A stretch of DNA of 64,000 bases from Chitinophaga niabensis (GTDB taxonomy: Bacteria > Bacteroidota > Bacteroidia > Chitinophagales > Chitinophagaceae). The notes under the pieces were generated by a model. That model searched no databases. It was given only the letters and a program-made list of their open reading frames with translations, and was not told the DNA's origin. Location: positions 4,779,001 through 4,843,000 of the forward strand of contig NZ_CP154260.1 of NCBI RefSeq assembly GCF_039545795.1. The letters run 5' to 3'. Every line of letters starts with the position of its first letter. The stretch's first letter is position 1. The position numbers and the translations under genes were made by a program. Positions 52,892-60,667 of the stretch are shown here, piece after piece.

Positions 52892-53254
52892 ATGTTTAGA
52901 TATCTAACCTTATTATATCTGTTATGCCTTCCTGTTTTGTCGTTTGCAAATGAAGACAATGATGGGACCGGAACCATCAAAGGAACCATCATCACATCAG
53001 ACAACAAACCAGCCTCAGACGTAACGGTACAGTTAGGCGATAAACTGAAAGGTACCCTCACCAATGAAAATGGTGAATTCACGATACGCAAGGTGAAGCC
53101 CGGTAATTACTTTGATGCCACTGTTTTTTATGACCACCAGAAGTTCCGTCTCGGCCTGAAACTGAATAACATAACAGACAAAAGATACCGGGGTATTAAT
53201 AACGATCCTCAAAATCCAAGACAGATCATCGGTAGCGTTTCATATAAACTCTAA
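52892..53254 (+). pseudogene. TonB siderophore receptor, internal in-frame deletion
   Basis: From the ATG at 52892 there are 120 codons. The first 75 are a signal peptide (LPVLSFA) and a carboxypeptidase-like regulatory domain (GTIKGTIITSDNKPASDVTV, TLTNENGEFTIRKVKPGNY). The frame then jumps directly to FRLGLKLNNITDKRYRGINN and ends QIIGSVSYKL, the last two beta strands of a FhuE/FoxA-type TonB siderophore receptor. Plug and nearly the whole barrel, normally about 600-700 residues, are absent with no frameshift. It cannot transport. The PepSY gene that usually partners such receptors starts 2 bp later and is intact. Confidence 0.75.
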
Positions 53255-53256
53255 TT

Positions 53257-54489
53257 ATGCAGCAAAGCATTCAAAAGAAAAAAGGTAAATCAACCTGGCG
53301 CCGCATCAATAACTGGCTGCACCTTTGGTTGGGACTCACATCAGGGATCATCGTATTCATTGTAAGTATTACAGGCTGCCTGTATGCCTTCCAGCATGAA
53401 TTGTCCGATCTTACCCAGCCCTACAAGTTCGTAAAAGCAGAGACCAAACCTTACCTCTCTCCTTCTCAGTTGAAAGCGATTGCTGCAAAAGAGGCTTTTG
53501 GTGTTGGTAGAGATACCGGCATCAACAAGATCATAGGCATATCCTACGGCAGTCCGGAAAAAGCAGCCCTGGCTGCTTTCATGGATAAAAAAGATGGATA
53601 CACCATGATCTACATCAATCCCTACAATGGTACCGTGCTGAAGAAAACAGCCCTCAAACATGATTTCTTCCGTTTCGTACTGGAAGGGCATTTCCAGTTA
53701 TGGATGCCCAGGAAGATCGGCCAGCCCATTGTAGCCATAGGGGTACTCATATTTGTTGTGCTGCTCATCACCGGCCTCATTATGTGGTGGCCGAAAAAAT
53801 GGAACAAAGCCAACAGGAACAAAAGCTTCAAGATCAAAACAGACGCCGGCCCCAAAAGGATCAATTACGATCTGCACAATGTGCTGGGCTTTTATGCCAT
53901 GGTCATTGCACTGGTGATTGGGCTAACAGGGCTCGTTTGGGGCTTCCAGTGGTTTTCAAAATCTTATTACTTTACGCTCACAGGAGGAAAAACCCTCCCC
54001 AAATTCCAAAAGGGCGTTTCAGATACCTTATTGGCAAAGACTGCAGTACTGGTGTCTCCGGAAGACAAAGTATGGGCACGGATGCAAAAAGAATACCCAG
54101 AGCAAAAAGGAACTACACAGATCCAGTTTGCGTATTTACCTGCTGATCCCATCACTGTGATCTATAATCCGGCAGAAGGAACTTACTACAAAAGAGAGTT
54201 CAGGTATTTCGACAGGTATTCTTTAGCAGAAGTTAAAGGCGGCGGCATTTATGGAAAGAAATTTGCCAACGCTTCTACCGGAGAAAAGATCTACCGGATG
54301 AACTATGACATACACGTTGGCGCCGTTTTGGGCCTGACGGGCAAGTTCATTGCTTTCTTTGCCAGCCTAATTTGTGCCAGTTTACCCATCACCGGGTTCT
54401 ATGTCTGGTGGGGGAAACGAAAGAAGAAATCGGGCAAACAGGTAAAGCCTGCCACAAAACGGCTACCCCGGGTAGCCGCCTCATTGTAA
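53257..54489 (+). CDS. PepSY-associated TM helix protein
   Basis: A 410-aa inner-membrane protein with four transmembrane helices and periplasmic PepSY modules. Typical features are WRRINNWLHLWLGLTSGIIV, GCLYAFQHELSDL, INYDLHNVLGFYAMVIALVI and the C-terminal SLICASLPITGFYVWWGKRK. The helix His residues are candidate heme or metal ligands, and related proteins reduce ferric siderophores after uptake. It starts 2 bp after the gutted receptor gene, from which it inherits its operon position; its own function may depend on another receptor. Confidence 0.9.
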   Translation: MQQSIQKKKGKSTWRRINNWLHLWLGLTSGIIVFIVSITGCLYAFQHELSDLTQPYKFVKAETKPYLSPSQLKAIAAKEAFGVGRDTGINKIIGISYGSPEKAALAAFMDKKDGYTMIYINPYNGTVLKKTALKHDFFRFVLEGHFQLWMPRKIGQPIVAIGVLIFVVLLITGLIMWWPKKWNKANRNKSFKIKTDAGPKRINYDLHNVLGFYAMVIALVIGLTGLVWGFQWFSKSYYFTLTGGKTLPKFQKGVSDTLLAKTAVLVSPEDKVWARMQKEYPEQKGTTQIQFAYLPADPITVIYNPAEGTYYKREFRYFDRYSLAEVKGGGIYGKKFANASTGEKIYRMNYDIHVGAVLGLTGKFIAFFASLICASLPITGFYVWWGKRKKKSGKQVKPATKRLPRVAASL

Positions 54490-54528
54490 AAAGAAGCGGG
54501 TGTCCTTGTAGGACACCCGCTTCTTTTT
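54488..54528 (+). terminator. Intrinsic terminator of PepSY gene
   Basis: An 18-bp perfect stem (AAAAAGAAGCGGGTGTCC) with a TTGTA loop and a T-run. Very strong; overlaps the stop codon region. Confidence 0.9.
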
Positions 54529-54538
54529 AATATCTTAG

Positions 54539-54571
54539 ATAGGCTTGACATAGGCTCAAGATAGGCTCAAA
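54539..54571. repeat. Three tandem 11-bp repeats
   Basis: ATAGGCTTGAC, ATAGGCTCAAG and ATAGGCTCAAA follow each other without gaps just behind the PepSY terminator and before the GH88 stop. Period 11 bp, three copies. Confidence 0.7.
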
Positions 54572-54599
54572 GTATGTGATCTGACCCTCTGAACAAAGG

Positions 54600-55784
54600 T
54601 TATAAATACCATTTCTTATAACGAAGCAAACCTTCCAGGAAATAATAATCCGCATAGGTCAATGGCACATCCACTTCAGAATTAGCCAGGAAATGCCCCA
54701 CGCTGTTCTTTAACAAAAATCCTCCGTTCTCCCCCAGTTTTGCCCTGTACGCGTCAGACGACAAAGATTGGAGCATCACAGCCGCCGCATCCACATACTT
54801 TGCTTTGTCTGCTTTACCCACATACTGCCCCAGTTCCAATAAAGCAGAAGCTGCAATAGCACCTGCAGAAGCATCCCGGGAAGTAGGGATCTTCGGAGCA
54901 TTGTAATCCCAGTAGGGGATCTTATCTGCCGGCAGATTAGGGTGGTTCAGGATAAATGCTGCAATACCCTGCGCCTGTTCCAGGTAGGTTTTGTCCTTCG
55001 TAAAACGGTACATCATGGTATATCCATAAAGACCCCAGGCCTGCCCTCTGCTCCAGGCAGAAGTATCATGTGCCCCTTGTCCGTTTACCTTTTTAATGAT
55101 ACCGCCAGTGGAAAGATCGTAATCCACTATATGGAAAGTACTGTGGTCCGGGCGGTAGTGATTCTTCAAAGTAGTATTCGCATGTGTGATCGCAATCTCA
55201 CGGAACTTTTTATCACCTCCCTTTTCAGCCGTCCAGAGTAATTGCTCCAGGTTCATCATATTATCAATGATCACAGGGCAGTTCAGGTTCTTGCTTTTAT
55301 TCCAGGATTGAATAGAATGAATGGATGGTCTGTAACGGGTGATCTGGTAAACAGCTGCCGTGTCAATCACTTCCTTATATTTCTTATCTCCGGTGATGCG
55401 GTAAGCATTTCCAAAGCTGCAATAGATCATAAAGCCAATGTCGTGGTTGCCGGTATAGCGTTTTTCCTTTTCCAGGATGGCGAGCCTGCGTTCCGCTTCA
55501 GCTTTTACATTAGCGTCTTTTGTATACTCATACAGGTACCAGAGCGTGCCGGGATAAAACCCGCTACACCACCATTCTGTATCAGAAGTAACAGACCGGC
55601 CTTTTGCAAAGGAGCGGGGCATCCTGTTGGCTGGTGTACTGTCCTGCAGTACTTTGTATTGCTTGACTGCAAATTGCATGTTCTCATCTATCAGCTGCTG
55701 CATCTGCTTTTTGGAAGGCTGCTGTGCCATTGCGCTGAATGGCAGAACGAGGAATAGTGCTAGTTTTCCTAATGTGGACCTCAT
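54600..55784 (-). CDS. GH88 unsaturated glucuronyl hydrolase
   Basis: A 394-aa enzyme with signal peptide (SAMAQ) and the (alpha/alpha)6 barrel of GH88, which splits the unsaturated uronic acid left by polysaccharide lyases. Active-site blocks: TEWWCSGFYPGTLWYLYEYT, GNHDIGFMIYCSFGNAYRI (Asp), NCPVIIDNMMNLEQLLW (second Asp), and ASAGAIAASALLELGQYV. Single-gene unit. A perfect LacI-type palindrome lies on its probable promoter, implying repression lifted by a uronic sugar. Confidence 0.93.
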   Translation of the reverse strand: MRSTLGKLALFLVLPFSAMAQQPSKKQMQQLIDENMQFAVKQYKVLQDSTPANRMPRSFAKGRSVTSDTEWWCSGFYPGTLWYLYEYTKDANVKAEAERRLAILEKEKRYTGNHDIGFMIYCSFGNAYRITGDKKYKEVIDTAAVYQITRYRPSIHSIQSWNKSKNLNCPVIIDNMMNLEQLLWTAEKGGDKKFREIAITHANTTLKNHYRPDHSTFHIVDYDLSTGGIIKKVNGQGAHDTSAWSRGQAWGLYGYTMMYRFTKDKTYLEQAQGIAAFILNHPNLPADKIPYWDYNAPKIPTSRDASAGAIAASALLELGQYVGKADKAKYVDAAAVMLQSLSSDAYRAKLGENGGFLLKNSVGHFLANSEVDVPLTYADYYFLEGLLRYKKWYL

Positions 55785-55820
55785 GGGAGAGTATATTTTA
55801 TTGACTGTGAACGTGGTTAA

Positions 55821-55838
55821 GATGCAAACGTTTGCATC
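55821..55838. promoter_or_regulatory. LacI-family operator on GH88 promoter
   Basis: GATGCAAACGTTTGCATC is a perfect 18-bp palindrome with the central AAACGTTT of LacI/PurR-type operators. On the GH88 strand a TTTG (55855-55852) with a 23-bp spacer leads to AACGTTTG, one base from TAnnTTTG, so the palindrome covers the -7 box. No LacI gene is in the window. Confidence 0.65.
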
Positions 55839-55862
55839 ACAGAGGATAAAAATACCAAACGG

Positions 55863-55895
55863 ATTGAATTAAGCAAGGTTTTTTTTCTATACTTG
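55863..55895 (+). promoter_or_regulatory. Candidate thermonuclease promoter
   Basis: ATTG (55863-55866), a 21-bp spacer, then TATACTTG (55888-55895), one base from consensus. The predicted start is at or next to the ATG at 55901, so the transcript may be leaderless. Confidence 0.4.
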
Positions 55896-55900
55896 CGCCC

Positions 55901-56371
55901 ATGCGAGTTTTCCTGACCACCCTGCTCCTTTTTATATCTACCGCTTCCATTAGCCAGACCTATACCGGAAAAGTGACCGCCGTAAAGGACGGAGACACCA
56001 TTGAAATGCTGGTGAACGGAAAACCCATCAGGATAAGGCTCTTCGGAGTGGACGCCCCGGAAAAAGGACAGCCCTTCGGAGAAAAATCCCGCCAGTTCAC
56101 AGCAGGCCTGTGTTTCGGCAAAGTGGTAAAAGCCATACAAAAGAGCAGGGACCAATACCGGCGTGTAGTGGCAGAAGTATTTTTGCCGGATAACAGCTCT
56201 CTCAATTACCGCTTGCTACAGGCTGGTTTTGCCTGGCACTATACCAATTTCTCCAAAAATGAAACATGGGCGGCCGCTGCATTAAAAGCAAAAAAGGAAG
56301 GAAATGGATTATGGAAAGATGCGCATCCGGTAGCCCCCTGGGATTGGCGGAAGCAGAAACCAAGAAGGTAA
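55901..56371 (+). CDS. Secreted thermonuclease (SNase-like)
   Basis: A 156-aa nuclease with signal peptide (ending SISQ) and the OB-fold of staphylococcal nuclease. Catalytic and calcium positions are visible: VKDGDTIEML, RIRLFGVDAPEKGQPFGEKS (Arg, Asp, Glu) and KSRDQYRRVVAEVFL (Arg). It should degrade nucleic acids outside the cytoplasm. The 3' end is convergent with the membrane protein at 56379. Confidence 0.92.
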   Translation: MRVFLTTLLLFISTASISQTYTGKVTAVKDGDTIEMLVNGKPIRIRLFGVDAPEKGQPFGEKSRQFTAGLCFGKVVKAIQKSRDQYRRVVAEVFLPDNSSLNYRLLQAGFAWHYTNFSKNETWAAAALKAKKEGNGLWKDAHPVAPWDWRKQKPRR

Positions 56372-56378
56372 ATTGCTC

Positions 56379-57338
56379 TTACCAGATCCGGTTTTTATTC
56401 TCAAATGCCTGTAAACGTTCCTCATCCCATTTAAAAATAACAAACACCAATAACAGGGAAGCCATACTCACCAAGGTTCCGATGATGGCTACTTTCAACT
56501 CCCGGTCATACCTTTTTTCAAATGGTGTGAACTGAGCACCCAGGATGATCAGCTCCTGATGCCTATCCTCCTTCACGATCGTTTTCCTGTATTCACGCTG
56601 TAATCCATTATCGCCGAGCCTATCCATGTAAACTATATTTGAAAAGCCCTTCTGATAAAAATCCTTTTTACAATTTTCTATAAATTCATCTTCCTTCTCT
56701 CTTGTGTTCTCTTTCTTTTTAATCCGGAAAGTATATTCCATACATGCCCATACCGGCGGAAAATTGCCTTCAATAAATAATTTCATGAAAGTAAGAGAAG
56801 TATCTTCCGAAAAATAATTATTGGCAAACGTACTTTTATCAATCAATGGCATAGCAAAATACTGGTGATGTATTAAGGTTCTGCCCTTGTTGGCAGAGGT
56901 AGTGGCAAATCGTATGTAGGCATACTTCTTCAGGTCAGCAAACTCCTCCACCGAATAATACTTTGCATAACCCGCCTTTGCTATATCAGAGGGTGCATGC
57001 ACCTTCCTGAGATCACCTGTGGCGCTCAGCAGCAGATACTGAAAAAGTATGATCGGGATAGCAACAGCCATGATGGACAAGATGTTCAGCGTAAACTGCG
57101 GAGAAGTTTTGGGTGATGGTACCGTCAGTAACCGAAGCCTTGGCCGTAACCAGGTAAGCACCGCTACAATGGCTAACCCAATTGGTAAAATGACCAACAT
57201 AACAGCCTCCTGAATATGATCTGAAGGATGAAGCAGGTAAAAACGCCAGTTGAAAAAGGAATAAGCTGCCAGAGATATTACAAGCAGTACCAGGTAAGGA
57301 ACAAATACAAGGCGGACCTTCTTATAAAAACTTTCCAT
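56379..57338 (-). CDS. Hypothetical membrane protein
   Basis: The ATG at 57338 (MESFYKKVRLVFVPYLVLLV) gives 319 aa. There are three N-terminal transmembrane helices, a soluble domain of about 170 residues (YYSVEEFADLKKYAYIRFAT; NCKKDFYQKGFSNIVYMDRL), and a C-terminal helix (AIIGTLVSMASLLLVFVIF). No family recognised. Divergent from the thioesterase with a 56-bp gap. Confidence 0.65.
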   Translation of the reverse strand: MESFYKKVRLVFVPYLVLLVISLAAYSFFNWRFYLLHPSDHIQEAVMLVILPIGLAIVAVLTWLRPRLRLLTVPSPKTSPQFTLNILSIMAVAIPIILFQYLLLSATGDLRKVHAPSDIAKAGYAKYYSVEEFADLKKYAYIRFATTSANKGRTLIHHQYFAMPLIDKSTFANNYFSEDTSLTFMKLFIEGNFPPVWACMEYTFRIKKKENTREKEDEFIENCKKDFYQKGFSNIVYMDRLGDNGLQREYRKTIVKEDRHQELIILGAQFTPFEKRYDRELKVAIIGTLVSMASLLLVFVIFKWDEERLQAFENKNRIW

Positions 57339-57394
57339 AGGTATAAACAATATAACAATATACTGCATTCCCGGAAATGTATTAATATAGCAGC

Positions 57395-57868
57395 ATGAAA
57401 ACACCGCAACATACTGTAACACTCCGCTTCTTAGCTGAACCTTCTGATGTGAATTTTGGTGGAAAAGTACACGGTGGCTCCGTGATGAAATGGATCGACC
57501 AGGCTGGTTTTACCTGTGCGGCCAATTGGAGTGGCCAGTATTGTGTAACAGTATATGTAGGAGGAATTCGTTTTTATAAACCTATCGCTATCGGAGACCT
57601 GGTAGAGATCTCTGCTTCAATTATTTATACCGGCAACACCAGCATGCATATCTCTATCCATGTATATGCAGGTAATCCAAGGCAAACAGAGAAAGTAAAA
57701 ACCACGCACTGCATCATGGTATTTGCGGCTATTGATGATCAGGGCAAAACAATACCTATCCCAAAATGGGTACCGCAAACAGAAGATGAACTGAGTATGG
57801 AAAAATATGCCCACCGGTTGATGGACCTTCGTAAGGATATTGAAGATGAAATGAAGCAATTCCTTTAA
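57395..57868 (+). CDS. Acyl-CoA thioesterase, hotdog fold
   Basis: A 157-aa cytoplasmic thioesterase of the YciA/BACH type, hydrolysing acyl-CoA. The hotdog block FGGKVHGGSVMKWIDQAGFT (the conserved Asp lies in WIDQAG) is followed by VTVYVGGIRFYKPIAIGDLV. It overlaps by 4 bp the convergent redoxin-like gene. Confidence 0.9.
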   Translation: MKTPQHTVTLRFLAEPSDVNFGGKVHGGSVMKWIDQAGFTCAANWSGQYCVTVYVGGIRFYKPIAIGDLVEISASIIYTGNTSMHISIHVYAGNPRQTEKVKTTHCIMVFAAIDDQGKTIPIPKWVPQTEDELSMEKYAHRLMDLRKDIEDEMKQFL

Positions 57869-58500
57869 GCGATCGCGCGGCTCAAAGCCTGTGCCTGCCC
57901 TGCGCTATATACTTCTGATAATAATTCCCGCACATTGATCTCTTTCTCAAAGTAATGATCAATGAAAGTATAGGTCAGTCTTTGTGACTGCCCGATCACA
58001 TATACTGCAGGTAATGGTGCATTTTCTTCGATACCTGAAACACGGTCCCAAAGCGGATCTGTTTCTGCATAAATACCTGCACCGCGTGCAATCTGATGAT
58101 TATGGTCAATCGCTAAAGGGAAAGTATAATTATGTTTGGCCAACTCTGCTTCCAGTTCTTTCCTGTCATCTGCAGAAACCACCAGCAACTGACCACCCAT
58201 TACCTGGATGTCTGCATGCAATGATTCCAGCTGTTCCAGGTAATTCACACCATAATCATTCCAGTGAATGGAATAAAATGCCAATACCAGTGGCTGGTTC
58301 AGTAATTCGCTACCTACTATGTAGCTACTCTCCTGGCGAAGGAAAGAAAATGGTACTACAAAATCATCCTTATGTAAATGGAACAAAGGAAAGGTACTTC
58401 CGGTAACAATCGGTTTGATCTTTGTTCTGTCTAATGGTTTAGTGTTCCTGATCTCGTAGAATTGGGGCAAAAAGTCCGCATATCGATTAGTAGTACGCAT
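57865..58500 (-). CDS. Redoxin-like protein without cysteine
   Basis: A 211-aa protein with the AhpC/TSA thioredoxin-like order: GSTFPLFHLHKDDFVVPFSF, LVLAFYSIHWNDYGVNYLEQ, LLVVSADDRKELEAELAKHN and FPLAIDHNHQIARGAGIYAE. The peroxidatic cysteine that should follow FY is absent (SIHWNDYG instead), and the protein contains no Cys at all. It cannot use thiol chemistry and may be a binding or structural descendant of peroxiredoxins. Confidence 0.75.
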   Translation of the reverse strand: MRTTNRYADFLPQFYEIRNTKPLDRTKIKPIVTGSTFPLFHLHKDDFVVPFSFLRQESSYIVGSELLNQPLVLAFYSIHWNDYGVNYLEQLESLHADIQVMGGQLLVVSADDRKELEAELAKHNYTFPLAIDHNHQIARGAGIYAETDPLWDRVSGIEENAPLPAVYVIGQSQRLTYTFIDHYFEKEINVRELLSEVYSAGQAQALSRAIA

Positions 58501-58619
58501 ATGTTTTCTTTAATGTTGTTGGTATAATGATCTTAAAAACGGGTGATATTCTGATGTAAAGATAGGGATATTTTTCTATTATCCTACCAATCCGGTAGAC
58601 TTTATATAAATAAACGAAA

Positions 58620-58642
58620 AAACCCGCTCTGGGAGCGGGTTT
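58620..58642 (-). terminator. Intrinsic terminator of YceI gene
   Basis: AAACCCGCTC and GAGCGGGTTT with a TGG loop, followed on the minus strand by six T, about 20 bp past the YceI stop. Confidence 0.85.
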
Positions 58643-58663
58643 CTCTATTCAAAAAAGTTTAAA

Positions 58664-59236
58664 TTATTGCTTATTGAACTCTCCGTCAGCAGTAATAGCT
58701 ATTTCTTCGCTCAGGGCAGCGGCAGGGAATTTGGTACCGAAGTTAAACTCGCTGCGTTTGATGGAACCGGTTACACGGAAACCAGCTACCGGCTTTTTAG
58801 TCATTGGGCTGTTAGCTGTACCACGGTACCAGAGGTCCAGGGTTACAGGTTTAGTTACGCCATGCAGGGTCAGGTCGCCAGTTACTTTATATTTACCCTC
58901 GCTTACTTTTTGCAGAGAAGTGCTTTTGAAAGTAACAGTAGGGTTAGTGGCTACATCAAAGAAATCAGGGCTTCTCAGATGATCATCACGTTGGCCAACA
59001 CCTGTATTAATGGAAGTTGCCTGGGCGGTCAGCTCAAATTTTGCATCGCTGAAATCGGGTTTATCTGAAGTGATCGTAGCATCGAAATCAGTGAAAGAGC
59101 CGGATACGGTAGAAAGACCCATATGTTGCACATCAAATTTCAGTTGCGCATGGGCTTTGTCTACTTTCCAGGAAGATTGGGCAAAACTAGTTGCGGATGC
59201 TGCCAGCAGGAAGATAAAGAGGGTAATCTTTTTCAT
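58664..59236 (-). CDS. YceI family periplasmic protein
   Basis: A 190-aa exported protein (signal ending TSFAQ) of the YceI/lipocalin-like family, which binds isoprenoid-type lipids. Pattern: SSWKVDKAHAQLKFDVQHMG, VSGSFTDFDATITSDKPDFS, LRSPDFFDVATNPTVTFKST and the C-terminal KRSEFNFGTKFPAAALSEEI. Divergent from an HxlR regulator; its -7 box TAAGTTTG (59269-59276) lies beside the repeat operator. Confidence 0.93.
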   Translation of the reverse strand: MKKITLFIFLLAASATSFAQSSWKVDKAHAQLKFDVQHMGLSTVSGSFTDFDATITSDKPDFSDAKFELTAQATSINTGVGQRDDHLRSPDFFDVATNPTVTFKSTSLQKVSEGKYKVTGDLTLHGVTKPVTLDLWYRGTANSPMTKKPVAGFRVTGSIKRSEFNFGTKFPAAALSEEIAITADGEFNKQ

Positions 59237-59268
59237 AAAATCTGTTTGTTTAATTTTTAACAGGTTTG

Positions 59269-59276
59269 CAAACTTA
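59269..59276 (-). promoter_or_regulatory. YceI -7 promoter box
   Basis: TAAGTTTG on the minus strand, an exact TAnnTTTG match about 33 bp before the YceI ATG. The -33 position falls inside the inverted repeat at 59286-59302. Confidence 0.55.
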
Positions 59277-59285
59277 TGTACATTT

Positions 59286-59340
59286 GCTTACAATTGGTAA
59301 GCGGTTACCTGAAGGTAAGTGGTTACTTCAAGGTAAGTTA
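59286..59340. promoter_or_regulatory. HxlR-type operator with 18-bp repeats
   Basis: GCTTAC-N5-GTAAGC (59286-59302) is an inverted repeat. From 59296, GGTAAG recurs at exactly 18-bp spacing (59296, 59314, 59332), with GGTTAC following in the first two copies. The block covers the YceI -33 region and the HxlR upstream region. Confidence 0.6.
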
Positions 59341-59359
59341 TTCCTTATAAAGATATGCT

Positions 59360-59731
59360 ATGTTAAAGTTACAAACTATTTCAGCAGAGTGGGAAGCTTG
59401 TACAGCCCTCAGTGCTGTTCAGGATGCATTATACGTTTTAAATGGTAAATGGAAACTGCCAATTATTGTAGCGCTCAGCACCGGCAATAAACGTTTTAAT
59501 GAATTGCAGAAAACGGTGAAGGGCATTGCAGCCAAAGTTTTATCCCATGAATTGAAAGAACTGGAGCTGAATGGTTTTGTGGTACGCCATGTATATACTT
59601 CCACCCCTGTGATGATAGAATACGAGTTAACGGAATACAGTAACTCGCTGGGCCAGGTAGTGGATGCCTTAAGAATATGGGGTACCCTCCATCGCGAAAA
59701 GATCCGCAGCCAGTTTAAGCAATTGGCGTAA
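59360..59731 (+). CDS. HxlR family transcriptional regulator
   Basis: A 123-aa winged-helix protein with the HxlR order: the N-terminal Cys in EACTALSAVQDALYVLNGKW, KLPIIVALSTGNKRFNELQK, KGIAAKVLSHELKELELNGF and the basic wing. Several HxlR members sense redox or reactive electrophiles through that Cys. It is divergent from YceI across the 18-bp repeat operator, so YceI is its likely target. Confidence 0.9.
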   Translation: MLKLQTISAEWEACTALSAVQDALYVLNGKWKLPIIVALSTGNKRFNELQKTVKGIAAKVLSHELKELELNGFVVRHVYTSTPVMIEYELTEYSNSLGQVVDALRIWGTLHREKIRSQFKQLA

Positions 59732-59747
59732 GCCCATATGCTACAAG

Positions 59748-59909
59748 TCAATCAATCAGATCAGACCATTCTTTCAAAGTTGTTCCGGCAATCATTGCCT
59801 GTAGACATTTTTCAACATCGTTCAGGCATTGCCTTGACGCCATTTCCTCAATACTATTCAGCAATTGCTGCCTGACCCTATTCAACGCTGTGCCAGGCTG
59901 TTCAGGCAT
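59748..59909 (-). CDS. Candidate 53-aa small ORF
   Basis: An ATG at 59909, 10 bp after the stop of the secreted paralogue gene, opens a 53-codon frame starting MPEQPGTALNRVRQQLLNSI, continuing EEMASRQCLNDVEKCLQAMI and ending LKEWSDLID. It reads as an amphipathic, alpha-helical small protein with ordinary codon use, but there is no clear ribosome site and no known relative. The DNA holds an imperfect repeat (TTCAGGCATTGC at 59821 and 59901, period 80 bp). Confidence 0.35.
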   Translation of the reverse strand: MPEQPGTALNRVRQQLLNSIEEMASRQCLNDVEKCLQAMIAGTTLKEWSDLID

Positions 59910-59918
59910 TGCTTGAAC

Positions 59919-60509
59919 CTATTTCTTCAATGCCGTTCCCAGGAACCTGCTCAATCCTCTTGCCGCATCCCCGTATGCATCTGCGATCCGGAGTGCCGGA
60001 TCTTCATCATACTTCCCTTTAGCGGCTGCATCCTCAATCTTGATCTTCACGATCGCCTTTTTGGGATTGCTGCTTTCCACGATCCAGGCCTCTGCATTCA
60101 ACTTCGCAGATTTATTCACAATACCCGCATTATAACCCGGCTCCAGGAGCATCGGCTTAAAGATAAGCTGGTAACGGGCTTCCGGAAAATCTCCCAATTG
60201 AATATCAGATGCCTTTTTAAACTGCTCTACAAACTTCGGTTCGTAATATTTCGCTTTATCATTCGTCCATTTCTCCTCCCATGCATATGCACTGCCCGGT
60301 GCTCTTTTCTCTGCCTCTGCCCTTTTCAGCCTGATGTAATTTGCCTCACGGCCTGCGTCCCCCACAGAAAGTTTAGTGTAGTCAAATACAATATGGAAGG
60401 TATCCACTCCCTTCAACCCTTCAATTTTTCCGGAGGCCAGCTTCACATCCTGTGCCTTTGCAAAAGAAGCCAATAGTAACAGGAGGAAAGAGAAAATTCT
60501 GCATTTCAT
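59919..60509 (-). CDS. Secreted protein, paralogue of 17886-18494
   Basis: The ATG at 60509 (MKCRIFSFLLLLLASFAKAQ) gives 196 aa with a clean signal peptide. The frame is open a further 70 codons upstream but runs through a terminator, so it was rejected. The mature protein (DTFHIVFDYTKLSVGDAGRE, YAWEEKWTNDKAKYYEPKFV, RYQLIFKPMLLEPGYNAGIV) shares its order of motifs with the 202-aa protein at 17886. Family unknown. Confidence 0.75.
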   Translation of the reverse strand: MKCRIFSFLLLLLASFAKAQDVKLASGKIEGLKGVDTFHIVFDYTKLSVGDAGREANYIRLKRAEAEKRAPGSAYAWEEKWTNDKAKYYEPKFVEQFKKASDIQLGDFPEARYQLIFKPMLLEPGYNAGIVNKSAKLNAEAWIVESSNPKKAIVKIKIEDAAAKGKYDEDPALRIADAYGDAARGLSRFLGTALKK

Positions 60510-60548
60510 AGTCGGTATGTTGTTTTTATATCGATATAAATGTAATAT

Positions 60549-60581
60549 AAAAAAACAGCCTCCGCAAATGCGAAGGCTGTT
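60549..60581 (-). terminator. Intrinsic terminator of putative small transcript
   Basis: AACAGCCT and AGGCTGTT with an inner CGCA/TGCG stem; on the minus strand the hairpin is followed by seven T. It lies in the leader of the 59919 gene, so a separate upstream transcript must end here. Confidence 0.65.
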
Positions 60582-60601
60582 GACAGATTGTTCTGTGTTT
60601 T

Positions 60602-60667
60602 TCAGGCTGCTTTTCGGGGAGGTATTTCTTTTATAGAAGCCAGGGCAAATAGCCCTGGCCTTTCCAT
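60602..60667 (-). ncRNA. Candidate small RNA with 21-codon ORF
   Basis: Between the repeat block at 60724-60781 and the terminator at 60549-60581 a minus-strand transcript of roughly 130 nt is likely. It contains a hairpin (GCCAGGGC/GCCCTGGC, 60639-60659) and a possible 21-aa ORF starting MERPGLFALASIKEIPPRK at the ATG at 60667. The -7-like TATTTTTG lies just upstream (60683-60690 region), without a good -33 element. Either an RNA regulator or a very small protein; neither is proven. Confidence 0.35.
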
